NCBI GenBank assembly: GCA_026710565.1
Contig: JAPOQV010000408.1
Location: 1-19,521, forward strand
DNA: 19,521 nucleotides
Direction: 5' to 3'
Source of the DNA: Spirochaetaceae bacterium
GTDB taxonomy: Bacteria > Spirochaetota > Spirochaetia > SZUA-6 > Bin103
Part shown: positions 1-7,354 of the stretch, in pieces
Position numbering within the stretch: position 1 is the first letter of the stretch
How the letters are laid out: every line of letters starts with the position of its first letter
Made by a program: the position numbers and the translations under genes
Notes under the pieces: model-generated
What the model saw: only the letters and a program-made list of their open reading frames with translations
Database searches by the model: none
What the model was told of the DNA's origin: nothing

Positions 1-855
1 GACGTGTGGAAATCGAAAGATGGCGTGAGTTGGGAGCTTGTCGCGTCAACCGTACCCTGGCAGGATCGCGGCAACCAGATGGTCACTGCCTTCGACGGCT
101 CGATCTGGGTCATGGGTGGCCAGGCCAGCGTACCCGCCCAGACCAACTTCGTGGCGGACTTGAAGGCTGGGAAACCGTCTCCCCCGGCGCCTCCACCGTT
201 GCGCGACGTCTGGCGGACACAGGACGGTCTGAGCTGGGAGCTGGTGACCGACAGCGCGCCATGGGCCCCCAGGGGTATGATCACCGGCGCGAATGGCGGC
301 GTGCCTGTTCTCCACGATCGAATGTGGATCCTGGGCGGAGGATACGTTGGGACGGGCGGGACCACGCTGAGTTCGCTGCGATACGACCTCGAGCAGCAGC
401 CAAGACTGAAGACGCGCCTGTACCACAACGATGTGTGGTCGTCGGCAGACGGACGCGAATGGACCTGTCACGTGGCGGAGGGAGAAGCTCCCTGGCCGGC
501 ACGATCCTATCACGATACCGCGGCGTGGGACGGTAAGCTCTGGGTGTTGGGAGGCCACCGAGGAGTGGCGGACCACCCATCTGAGGTTTGGACCGAGGGC
601 AATCGCAATGACGTGTGGTATTCCGCGGACGGCGAACATTGGGAGGAACTGACACACACGCCCTGGAGCCGGCGCCACGCATGTGCCGTTCACGTCCACC
701 GGGATGCTCTGTTTCTCGCAGCGGGAAGCGCGGTAACCATCTCGGCGGAGCAGGTAGAGCTGAGCAAGCGCGACTTCACTCACCGCGTTGAGTGTGCGTG
801 GCGTCCGGGGGACGTGTGGCGCCTGGATCGCACAGCCGCCTCCGGGCGGCCGTGA
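1..855 (+). CDS. Kelch/galactose-oxidase-like beta-propeller protein, 5'-truncated by window edge
   Basis: The reading frame is already open at base 1 (Asp-Val-Trp) and ends with TGA at 853-855, so the true start lies upstream. At least four repeat units are visible. Each begins with DVW followed by a short S/T-x-DG-x-x-W segment, then an APW or TPW turn with a basic residue, and closes with a strand ending W-x-x-GG (WVMGG, WILGG, WVLGG; the last unit has degenerated to LAAGS). A final DVWRLDR probably closes the propeller. This spacing is typical of Kelch/galactose-oxidase central-domain blades, which usually bind proteins or carbohydrates. No catalytic residues can be assigned and the N-terminus (a possible signal peptide) is missing. 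It converges on the dioxygenase gene pair 26 bp downstream. The fold call is good; the function is unknown. Confidence 0.8.
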   Translation, partial: DVWKSKDGVSWELVASTVPWQDRGNQMVTAFDGSIWVMGGQASVPAQTNFVADLKAGKPSPPAPPPLRDVWRTQDGLSWELVTDSAPWAPRGMITGANGGVPVLHDRMWILGGGYVGTGGTTLSSLRYDLEQQPRLKTRLYHNDVWSSADGREWTCHVAEGEAPWPARSYHDTAAWDGKLWVLGGHRGVADHPSEVWTEGNRNDVWYSADGEHWEELTHTPWSRRHACAVHVHRDALFLAAGSAVTISAEQVELSKRDFTHRVECAWRPGDVWRLDRTAASGRP

Positions 856-881
856 CGGTGGCAGAGGCGGAGTGAGAAAGT

Positions 882-1721
882 TCAGGAGGACGCTGGCGCC
901 TCCGGATGCCACGCGATCACTCCCTGGTCGAGGCGCAGGTGGTCGAACAGCGGCTTCACCGCGTCCGGCAGGGCCGCGAAGGCCGCTTCGTCGAGCGGCT
1001 TGATCTCCACCGGACGGTAGCCGAGCCCCTCGGCACGCGTCTCGTAGTCCGCGAGTCCGGGGATCATGCTGGTGACGTCCAGCCACCACGGCACGTACTG
1101 GATGTCGAGCCAGAGGCGCCGTTCGGCGCCCGCGTTGGCGGTGGTCCGGTGCCACAGGCGGCTGTCGAACGCCAGCACGCTCCCCGCAGGGACCTCCGGG
1201 AGCATCTGCGAAGCGATCTCCGCGTCGGCGGCGTAACCGGGAGCGACGGCCGGATTGTCGTGCGTGCGGTGGCTGCCGGAGGCGATCAGGGTGGCCCCTG
1301 CGTCCGCGCGAGCATCGGTGAGCATCCACAGCGTGGTGACCGCCATGGCCAGGTCGCCGTACGGCACGGCCACCCGATGGCGGTCCTCGCCGGAGAACGG
1401 CCAGTCGGCGTGCCAGCCGCTGCCGGCGGCGCCGGGGTCGGCCGCGAAGGCGTCGGTCCTGGCGATGCGCGACTCGGGGCCGAACATGCCCTCGGCGATC
1501 GCCGTGAGCCGCTCGTCGACCAGATAGGGGGCGAACGAACGGTCGCAGGCGATCACGCCGCGCAGCTCGGAACGGCCGCCCAGGGTGGCGGAGACTCTGT
1601 CGCGCACCGTGGCCAGCTCGTCCCGCGGGATGACGCCGTCGATCACGCACCAGCCCTCGGTCCGCACGCGGCGGAGCGCCTCCTCGGCGCCGACGGTGTG
1701 ATCCCCGTCGGAACCGCTCAT
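882..1721 (-). CDS. Phytanoyl-CoA dioxygenase (PhyH) family protein, copy 2 of pair
   Basis: This 279-residue protein fits the Fe(II)/2-oxoglutarate-dependent PhyH family. The probable metal triad is His104-x-Asp106 (WHADWPF) and distal His191 (DSRLWH). Arg201 or Arg202 is placed to hold the 2-oxoglutarate carboxylate. The GSH at 149-151 and the PWW after the distal strand are common in the family. The ATG at 1721 was chosen because it overlaps the stop of the upstream dioxygenase gene (ATGA overlap, 1718-1721). A longer open frame upstream is only the antisense shadow of that gene. The pair is therefore probably co-transcribed and translationally coupled. It is clearly a paralogue of its neighbour: both have WHxDWPF, TTLW, GSHR, DSR-x-WH and PWW. 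The substrate is unknown; family members hydroxylate diverse small molecules. Confidence 0.85.
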   Translation of the reverse strand: MSGSDGDHTVGAEEALRRVRTEGWCVIDGVIPRDELATVRDRVSATLGGRSELRGVIACDRSFAPYLVDERLTAIAEGMFGPESRIARTDAFAADPGAAGSGWHADWPFSGEDRHRVAVPYGDLAMAVTTLWMLTDARADAGATLIASGSHRTHDNPAVAPGYAADAEIASQMLPEVPAGSVLAFDSRLWHRTTANAGAERRLWLDIQYVPWWLDVTSMIPGLADYETRAEGLGYRPVEIKPLDEAAFAALPDAVKPLFDHLRLDQGVIAWHPEAPASS

Positions 1722-2539
1722 GCCGCCCGGACCTTCTGGCCGATGACGATGTGGCGCAGCAGCGGCTTCACCGGGTCCGGCAGCGACTCGTACTGCTCCG
1801 GCGTGATCGGGATCACGTCGTCGGCGCGCAGCCCGCGCTCGGCCGCCCCTTCCTCGTACTGGCGGATACCGGCGGTCAGCACGTGGATGTTGTACCACCA
1901 CGGCGCGTAGCGGACCGCCATCCCGACGCGCGTGCGGTCGCTGATGTTGTCGCCGTTGGTGTGCCAGATGCGGCTGTCGATCATCAGCACGTCGCCCGGA
2001 TCCATGTGCGGCTGCAGCTCGGACGGAACCGGCTCGTGCTCGCCGTAGCCGTTGTCGCCCGAGGGGGTGTTCCCGAAGCGATGGCTGCCCGGGACGATCG
2101 CGGTGCCGCCGGTGGCGGCGCTGAACTCGGTCAGTGCCCAGAGGGTGGTGATGTGCATCGACGCGTCGATCGGATACGGGTGCAGGACCTTCTGGTCCTG
2201 CCGCAGGCTGAACGGCCAGTCCCCGTGCCAGTTGGCGCGGCCGTAGCCGGGCGCGGTGACGATGCCGTGCGTCATGGAGATGCGCACCGGCGTGCCGAGC
2301 CGCGCGTGGGCCACGCCGAGCAGCCGCTCCTCGGCGACGTAGGGCGCGAACGCCTGCGTCTTGGCGATCAGCCCGCCGATGCCGATCCGCGGCTTGTCCG
2401 CGTCCCGCTCCCGCCGCGACACCTCAAGCACGGCCTCGCGCACGCCGGCTACCTCGCCCGGCGGGATTACCGAATCCAGGACGCACCACCCCTCGACGGA
2501 GACCCGCCTGATCGCCTCGTCAACGCTCACTCGCGGCAT
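1718..2539 (-). CDS. Phytanoyl-CoA dioxygenase (PhyH) family protein, copy 1 of pair
   Basis: This 273-residue Fe(II)/2-oxoglutarate oxygenase-like protein has the metal motif His105-Gly-Asp107 (NWHGDWPF), distal His193 (DSRIWH) and Arg204 as the likely 2-oxoglutarate anchor. The start is the ATG at 2539. It is preceded by a purine-rich ribosome-binding site (GAGGGG, minus strand 2550-2545) five bases upstream, and the homology to the downstream paralogue begins right after it. The protein begins MPRVSVDEAIRRVSVEGWCV, and the paralogue has a matching EEALRRVRTEGWCV segment. It is the promoter-proximal gene of a two-gene operon whose downstream member overlaps its stop. The cofactor residues are intact, so it is probably an active oxygenase. 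The substrate cannot be named. Confidence 0.87.
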   Translation of the reverse strand: MPRVSVDEAIRRVSVEGWCVLDSVIPPGEVAGVREAVLEVSRRERDADKPRIGIGGLIAKTQAFAPYVAEERLLGVAHARLGTPVRISMTHGIVTAPGYGRANWHGDWPFSLRQDQKVLHPYPIDASMHITTLWALTEFSAATGGTAIVPGSHRFGNTPSGDNGYGEHEPVPSELQPHMDPGDVLMIDSRIWHTNGDNISDRTRVGMAVRYAPWWYNIHVLTAGIRQYEEGAAERGLRADDVIPITPEQYESLPDPVKPLLRHIVIGQKVRAA

Positions 2540-2795
2540 GTTCTCCCCTCGCCTGTTTCGCCCGTGCCGGGCAACCGCGCGCACGGTAGCACGGCCGGCG
2601 AGCCCTCCGGCAGCGGTGCGGGCTGGCGGAACCGGAAGCTCTCGCGGCCGCGGAACCATCCGCCCGTCGCCATCGCCGCCGCGCCATCTCTTTCTTTCTT
2701 GGCGGTTGAGACATTCGTACAACAATCCCGCGCCACCCTTGTCGTAACGAGGCACAGCGTCCTCGAACTACACGGGGGAACCCCAGGAGGAGAAC
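2540..2795. other. Divergent intergenic region between the dioxygenase pair and the repeat-protein gene
   Basis: These 256 bp separate two divergently transcribed genes and should hold both promoters. The two start sites share the leader GGAGAACATG, one on each strand, at 2545-2537 (minus) and 2789-2798 (plus). The region is locally pyrimidine-rich and less GC-rich around 2690-2730. I could not find a convincing -35/-10 pair or operator. Open frames that cross it on either strand look like shadows. Confidence 0.4.
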
Positions 2796-3632
2796 ATGAT
2801 GTTTCTCACGAACAGGAAGCTGCTGCTGACGGCAGCATTGGGCGCCTGCATGGCGCTGGGAGCGGTGGTTTGGGTAGCCGCCGACAGGGGCACCGGCGAG
2901 GAGTCGGGCACCAGGCTCACCCTGACCCAGACCTACGACACGGTCCGCGGCGGGGCGCGCCTGATCCTGAGCTACGACCAGGCGGCCAAGGCGTTCATCG
3001 GCACGGTGGAGAACACCACCGACGCCACGCTGGATCGGGTTCGGGTCGAGGTACACCTCTCCAACGGCGTGGAGCTCGGCCCCACGACACCGAAGGACCT
3101 GGCGCCCGGCGAGCAGATGGCCGTGCGGCTGGATGCGGCCGGGCAGAACTTCACCGGCTGGACGCCGCACGCGGAAGTCGGCGGCGGTGAAGGCGGCGGC
3201 GAGCACGGCGTGGGCCACGAAAGCGGCGGCGAGCGCATCGCAGAAGGCGGCGAGGAGTCCGGCGCTACCCTGGCCCTGGACCAGGTCCACGACACGGTGC
3301 GTAACGGCGCCCGCCTCATGATGGGCTATGACCAGTCCGTGAACGCGTTCTTCGGCGCGGTGCTGAACACCACCGACACGACGCTGAGTCAGGTGCGGGT
3401 CGAGGTGCATCTGTCGAACGGCATCGAGCTCGGCCCCACCAGGCCGATCGACCTGCCACCCGGCCGGATGTTCGCGGTGCAGATGGGTGCACCGGGCCAG
3501 GGGTTCACGGGTTGGACGCCGCATGCGGAAGTCGGTCCGCAGTTCTTCGGTGGTGAGGGCGGCGGCGAGCACGGCGCGGGCGGCGAACGCGGCGGTGAGC
3601 ACGGTTCCGGCGGCGAACGCGGGACGGGCTGA
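2796..3632 (+). CDS. Membrane-anchored or secreted protein with two ~89-residue repeats and Gly/Glu/His-rich linkers
   Basis: The 278-residue product starts at the ATG at 2796, behind a strong AGGAGG site at 2785-2790. Residues 6-29 form a short basic stretch followed by a hydrophobic segment, either an uncleaved anchor or a signal peptide. Two homologous domains follow at about residues 40-128 and 157-246. Each opens with a L-x-L-x-Q-x-(Y/H)-DTVR-x-GARL segment, has RVEVHLSNG-(V/I)-ELGPT in the middle and ends FTGWTPHAEVG. The pattern resembles small immunoglobulin-like or FxLYD-type beta-sandwiches, but I do not recognise a named family. The linker (129-153) and tail (250-278) are built of G-G-E-H-G and G-G-E-R units. 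They are unusually rich in Gly, Glu and His, so metal binding or a flexible spacer is conceivable. A hairpin 33 bp after the stop may end transcription. Function unknown. Confidence 0.8.
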   Translation: MMFLTNRKLLLTAALGACMALGAVVWVAADRGTGEESGTRLTLTQTYDTVRGGARLILSYDQAAKAFIGTVENTTDATLDRVRVEVHLSNGVELGPTTPKDLAPGEQMAVRLDAAGQNFTGWTPHAEVGGGEGGGEHGVGHESGGERIAEGGEESGATLALDQVHDTVRNGARLMMGYDQSVNAFFGAVLNTTDTTLSQVRVEVHLSNGIELGPTRPIDLPPGRMFAVQMGAPGQGFTGWTPHAEVGPQFFGGEGGGEHGAGGERGGEHGSGGERGTG

Positions 3633-3665
3633 GGCCACGGGACAGGACGCAATCAGCGTACCCGC

Positions 3666-3701
3666 AGCGGACGCGGCGCTCGCGAGGGCGCCGCGTCCGC
3701 T
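3666..3701 (+). terminator. Perfect 14-bp stem, 8-nt loop hairpin after the repeat-protein gene
   Basis: AGCGGACGCGGCGC (3666-3679) is followed by an 8-base spacer and then its exact reverse complement at 3688-3701. It lies 33 bp past the stop at 3632. No T-run follows, so it is not a classical intrinsic terminator. It may still stop or pause transcription or protect the 3' end of the message. Confidence 0.5.
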
Positions 3702-3740
3702 CTGCATGTGCGCCTGCCGGAGCCGGGTTAGGATGACCCG

Positions 3741-4121
3741 GTGACCCGGCGCAGACTGCCCATCGGGGTGCAGACGTTCCGCACGTTGCGCGAGCGGGAC
3801 TGTTACTACGTGGACAAGCACGTGCGGTTCACCTTCCTCACCGGCGTGAGCAAGTTCGGGTGGCGGAGCTGGCGCCGCCGGGCTCGGCGCTCGCGCAGCT
3901 ACGGGAGCGCCGCTACGCGGACAAGTACCGAGGGGCACGGTGAGCCGATCCACCTGATCGGTGTGGAGCTCAGCCGCGAGACGCGCAACGTGACCGCCCT
4001 CGAGCTGGCCGACGGCTGGATATGCCGCGACCTGATCGACTTCCGGCGCATGCTGCTGCCGGAAGATCAAGGTGCGAACGGCGTGCTCCCCGCATCGGCC
4101 AAGGTCGAGGGACCCGATTGA
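3741..4121 (+). pseudogene. Decayed AAA-ATPase-like / DUF1703 (PD-(D/E)XK) protein gene, internally deleted and frameshifted
   Basis: Three separate pieces of one protein family are visible. From the GTG at 3741 the frame reads RRRLPIGVQTFRTLRERD and YYVDK, the usual N-terminus of AAA-ATPase-like (PF09820) proteins. It then jumps to RFTFLTGVSKF, a segment normally more than 100 residues further on; the Walker A region is absent. From 3854 a second frame reads VRVAELAPPGSALAQLRERR and YADKYRG until a TGA at 3941-3943. The first frame then resumes at 3939 with GEPIHLIGVELSRETRNVTA, the usual C-terminus of the DUF1703 nuclease-like half. An intact member is several hundred residues, so two large deletions and at least two frame changes have occurred. 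The 126-residue in-frame ORF is a chance fusion. Past about 4020 the frame has no recognisable homology. Confidence 0.8.
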
Positions 4122-4870
4122 GCTCCGCTACGACGGCCGCGCGCGTGACCGTCGAGAACGGCAACTGGGGAGCGACGAGCCTCAGATCCATACACGCCGT
4201 TCTGACGTCCGCGACCGAGGTTCTTTCCGACGCATTCGGGCGAGCACCCGACGCTCCGATACGGGTGGCGCCCCGGAATCGCGACCCTCGGGTATTCAAC
4301 GGTAAGCGACCGTACCAGGTCAGACTCAGCGCACGGGATCGGTACTGGAGCCAGTACGTGTACCAGTTCTCGCACGAGCTCTGCCACGTCTTGACCAACT
4401 TCGATCGTCACAAGGGGCACAGGCACCGATGGTTCGACGAGAGCCTCTGCGAGCTCGCGTCTCTGTTCGTGCTCCATCGTCTGGCCGAGCTCTGGAAAGA
4501 GAGTCCACCGGAGGCCATTCCCGACGCTGCCGGATTCGCGTTCAATCACCAGACCTACGCCGAGCGTATCTCGGCCAGCTATCCTCGTCCGAGCCGTGAT
4601 GAATTTTCCGAGTGGTTTGCCGGAGTGCTCCCCAAACTCGAAGCCGACCCGTACGCACGCGAGTTGTGCGGAACGATCGCAGTCGGGCTGCGAGGTGCGT
4701 TCCAAGCCGACCCGACACTCTGGCAGGACTGCGGCCACCTGAATCACTGGGACCCGAATGCAGATCCGGCGTTCAGGGACTACCTCGACTCGTGGGGCTC
4801 ATGTCTGCGCGAGCGTGACATCGAACCGCGCGCGGTCGGGCTGGTCAGGAAGCTGCTGCAGATCCGATAG
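4118..4870 (+). CDS. HExxH-motif putative zinc metallopeptidase-like protein
   Basis: Using the TTG at 4118 as start gives 250 residues. A GAGGG site sits a few bases upstream, and codons 5' of it overlap the neighbouring pseudogene tail. Alternatives are the ATG at 4022 and the GTG at 4145. The core motif is His86-Glu-Leu-Cys-His90 in QFSHELCH. Seventeen residues later comes Glu108 in WFDESLCELAS, which resembles the third zinc ligand of gluzincins (compare WLNEGFAE of M1 peptidases). A GHRHRW stretch lies between. There is no signal peptide or transmembrane helix, so it is probably cytoplasmic. The C-terminal half is helical and unrecognised. The family is not identified; a metal-dependent hydrolase is the best inference, and substrate and active status are unknown. 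The 3' end overlaps the antisense open frame of a glycosidase remnant. Confidence 0.72.
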   Translation: MSSATTAARVTVENGNWGATSLRSIHAVLTSATEVLSDAFGRAPDAPIRVAPRNRDPRVFNGKRPYQVRLSARDRYWSQYVYQFSHELCHVLTNFDRHKGHRHRWFDESLCELASLFVLHRLAELWKESPPEAIPDAAGFAFNHQTYAERISASYPRPSRDEFSEWFAGVLPKLEADPYARELCGTIAVGLRGAFQADPTLWQDCGHLNHWDPNADPAFRDYLDSWGSCLRERDIEPRAVGLVRKLLQIR

Positions 4871-4978
4871 CTCGACTATTGATTCTCCGCTGCGAGCCAC
4901 ACCGCAGGCAGGCGTCTCTCCGGCATCGGCCGGCTGGTGTCCACCGACCTGGCGTGAGCGTCCCGCGGCATCGCCGAG

Positions 4979-5167
4979 CACGAGGTCACGGGAGACGACG
5001 TGGTCCCACGGCAGCCCGCCCTCGGTGTCGCAACGGATGAAGAAGATGTGGTATTCGCCGTCGTGGAAGAACGGGATGGTGTCGCATATCCTGCCGCGCG
5101 CGGGACGGAAGTGCAGCGGCGAGCTCGGATTGGCAGCGACCGGGACTCCGACCGGTCGGGCCGCCAT
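4979..5167 (-). pseudogene. GH32-like glycosidase, N-terminal fragment only
   Basis: The ATG at 5167 shares its A with the stop codon of the upstream GH101-like gene (TGATG), so the two were coupled. The first 63 residues look like the first blade of a GH32-like five-bladed propeller: LHFRPARGRICDTIPFFHDG, then YHIFF, and WDHVVSRDLV. Asp29 in CDTIPFF matches the presumed nucleophile Asp44 (GDTHPIY) of the intact GH32-like gene at 14813-16375. After DLV, where W and the rest of the propeller should follow, homology stops. The open frame runs on for about 60 unrelated codons to a TGA at 4799, inside the 3' end of the opposite-strand HExxH gene. Relatives have about 500 or more residues, so the RDP and EC catalytic blades are lost. 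It is almost certainly non-functional as an enzyme. Confidence 0.75.
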
Positions 5168-7272
5168 CAGGCGTTTGCGCCAGCAGTGGTCACCTTGACC
5201 GGCACGCCGGCGGCCAGCGTCAGGGTCAGGCGGCCCCCGTCCACCGAGTGCTCGGGCGCCGCTCCCCGCCCCTCGCGGCTCAGGCTGTAGAGCGCGAGCT
5301 GCCGTCCGCGAAGCCCCGGCGGCAGCGTCCACTCCCGGCGCCCGCCGCGCAGGCTGTAGCAGTACACACTGTCGCCGAGCGGCACGAAGCGGTCATCGCC
5401 GTCGGCGACCACCACGTCGCCCCAGGTCACGCGAAGATGGTCCGGCCCGTCGATGCACACCTCGGATTCCACGCCGCCGGCGAAGCGAATCCGCGCTCCG
5501 TCGCCCTCTTTGTCCCACGACAACATCTCGCGCTCCAGGTAGAACAGGTTGAGCAGCGATCCCCGGTAGATCCGATCCACGATGGCGTCCCAGTTGTCCA
5601 GGAACGACAGGGTCGCCCGCGTCTGCTCGTGCAGCCATGGAAAGTACTCCAGGAACTGCTCGCTGCCGAGCGAGGAGCGGCTGACCGGACGGTACGTGAT
5701 GTCCTGGTGGATGGACTTGCAGATGCCGAAGTCCATGGTCGTGGCGCCGCCGTAGTGGTCGCCACGGCCGCCGCCCATCACCTTGCGGTGGAAGATCTGC
5801 CGCGAGAGGTCGCTCGCGTCGTGGTGCCAGAACGCGGCGTTCAGCAGCGTCGGGTCGATCGGCAGGCCGTTGTACCCCTCCCCCGACACGCTGATGCCGC
5901 GGTCGCGGAGCCACTCCACGATCGGCAACATGCCGCAGACCAGCTCCTCGGTCACGCCGATGCCGTCCGGGTCCGCATTCGGCTCGCAGTTGGTCAGCCG
6001 GATGTTGTCCATGTGGATCGTCCGCTCAACCGGGATCACCCGCATCATCGCCTCCAGGCGGCGGAAGATCGCCCCGCTCTCCACGTCGCGGGTGTGGCTG
6101 ATGCCGGCGATGACCGACTCGTCCCAGGCCTCGCCGTCCTCGTCCCACACCGTGCCGTGCGGATCGTAGCGGCGGCCCAGGAGCGCCTCGTCGTAGTCCT
6201 TGCTGGTGCGGTGGGCATCGTCGATGTTCGTGTGGTAGCTGAGCAGCCCGCCCAGCTCCTTGCACGTCGCCGCCAGCGCGCGCATCTCCTCCGGGGTGCC
6301 GATGTTGTGGTTGTACAGGTCGAGCGCCGGGTAGGCGGCTTCGGGCTGCTGCCCGTTCCAGTTGACGACGAAGGCGGCCTGCGGCAGGCCGTCGGTCACG
6401 TGGTGGATCGAGCGGATGATCCGCTCGCACTCCTCGATCGTCGCGGTGACGCCCACCTTGGGATAGTGGCCGCTCATGTCGCAGAGGATCTTGTACCAGA
6501 GCGACGTGCGGTACACGGAGTCGCCGTCGGGCAGGCGGCGGTTGACCCACAGGCGGTAATCGCTGGCGTTCACCCGTCCGTCCTGGTTGAGGTCGCCCAG
6601 GAAGACGATGTCCGCCTCCAGCGGAGGCACCACACGGTCGCGCACCCGATGACGGTACTCGCCCAGGTGAATCTCGCACCGCCCCCCGGCGATCCGGTGC
6701 GCCTGCGGAAACAGCGGGTAGTTGGAGTGCAGGAAGGCGCAGACCGAATCCGGCTGGTAGAGCGCGCCGTAGATCAGCGGCACGGGCTCGGACTCGTCCG
6801 GCGCGTCGCGGACCGCGCTGTCGGCGTCGCGCAGCCACATCTTTCCCATCGCCCTGTCGTCGGGCTCGGTCGTGAACATGCGAAAGAAGCGAAACGTCGG
6901 GTCTTCGCAGACCAGCATCGGCGTGTCCACCCACTCCAGGCTGGCGAGCGGCGTACGGTCATCCTCGATGCCCTGCATCCGTAGCGAGAGCGCGGCTCCG
7001 GCAACGGTGAACACCAGTTCGAACGCGACTCCCTGGTCCGGAACCGCGACGCGGTAACGGCGTCCGCCAGGAATGGCGCGCGGCACGACCTCCAGGTCGC
7101 TCATGCGGAACTCGGCGCCGTTCACGCGCAGCGTCCCGTCGTGGCTGCCTGCAAAGGCGCGGCCGGTGGCGTGGTGGCGATACCCGCGCACCAGCGGAAG
7201 GTTCGGATCCAGCTCTACCTGCAACTCCGGGCTCTCGAGGATTACCGGCGTGTCGTTCCTGTCATCCTGCAC
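5167..7272 (-). CDS. GH101/GH129-like alpha-N-acetylgalactosaminidase-related protein, divergent paralogue
   Basis: The 701-residue protein starts at the GTG at 7272, because AGGAGGT lies 8 bases upstream and homology to the two paralogues begins just after it. Order of parts: N-terminal beta-sandwich (about 1-220), (beta/alpha)8-like catalytic region (about 220-560), C-terminal beta domain. Candidate catalytic residues, by analogy with GH101, are nucleophile Asp422 (IHMDNIR) and acid/base Glu465 (SVSGEGYNG). A D-L-N-Q-D-G-R-V-N-A-S-D loop at 227-238 matches a dockerin/EF-hand calcium loop and replaces a segment near the start of the barrel. The C-terminal WTLPPGLRGRQLALYSLSRE resembles the end of GH101 proteins. 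No signal peptide is seen, so it is probably cytoplasmic. It was coupled to a GH32-like gene that is now a fragment. Fold-level assignment is fairly sure; substrate specificity is not. Confidence 0.72.
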   Translation of the reverse strand: MQDDRNDTPVILESPELQVELDPNLPLVRGYRHHATGRAFAGSHDGTLRVNGAEFRMSDLEVVPRAIPGGRRYRVAVPDQGVAFELVFTVAGAALSLRMQGIEDDRTPLASLEWVDTPMLVCEDPTFRFFRMFTTEPDDRAMGKMWLRDADSAVRDAPDESEPVPLIYGALYQPDSVCAFLHSNYPLFPQAHRIAGGRCEIHLGEYRHRVRDRVVPPLEADIVFLGDLNQDGRVNASDYRLWVNRRLPDGDSVYRTSLWYKILCDMSGHYPKVGVTATIEECERIIRSIHHVTDGLPQAAFVVNWNGQQPEAAYPALDLYNHNIGTPEEMRALAATCKELGGLLSYHTNIDDAHRTSKDYDEALLGRRYDPHGTVWDEDGEAWDESVIAGISHTRDVESGAIFRRLEAMMRVIPVERTIHMDNIRLTNCEPNADPDGIGVTEELVCGMLPIVEWLRDRGISVSGEGYNGLPIDPTLLNAAFWHHDASDLSRQIFHRKVMGGGRGDHYGGATTMDFGICKSIHQDITYRPVSRSSLGSEQFLEYFPWLHEQTRATLSFLDNWDAIVDRIYRGSLLNLFYLEREMLSWDKEGDGARIRFAGGVESEVCIDGPDHLRVTWGDVVVADGDDRFVPLGDSVYCYSLRGGRREWTLPPGLRGRQLALYSLSREGRGAAPEHSVDGGRLTLTLAAGVPVKVTTAGANA

Positions 7273-7280
7273 GATGTGCG

Positions 7281-7287
7281 ACCTCCT
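7281..7287 (-). promoter_or_regulatory. Ribosome-binding site fixing the GTG start of the 5167-7272 gene
   Basis: AGGAGGT on the minus strand, 8 bases before the GTG at 7272-7270. This is a near-perfect anti-Shine-Dalgarno match. It argues against the longer open frame reaching 7518, which would run across the start of the divergent AlbA_2-domain gene. Confidence 0.75.
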
Positions 7288-7354
7288 GCGCGGCCTCTGT
7301 GTATACGTCGACGCTGTTTCCGGCAAGCCGCGGTCCAAACGACGGGCTGCTGCT

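Noticed and set aside
2739..2770. Possible TTGTCG -35 box ahead of the repeat-protein gene
   Set aside because: No acceptable -10 hexamer at 16-18 bp spacing.
1751..3190. Plus-strand 479-codon open frame spanning the dioxygenase gene and the intergenic region
   Set aside because: Antisense to a gene with an intact metal triad, then out of frame with the repeat-protein gene; no coherent protein.
2520..4070. Minus-strand 516-codon open frame across the repeat-protein gene
   Set aside because: Its apparent repeats are the antisense image of the two-domain protein, which has the better ribosome-binding site, signal segment and composition.
4904..4921. GCAGGCGTCTCTCCGGC-like segment resembling a dispersed intergenic palindrome
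   Set aside because: The arms are imperfect and no second copy was found in the window, so a repeat family cannot be supported.
5248..6984. Plus-strand 578-codon open frame over the first GH101-like gene
   Set aside because: Same kind of antisense shadow: repetitive V/A/H/Q composition, no domain, no ribosome-binding site; the minus-strand gene has clear homology and a strong ribosome-binding site.
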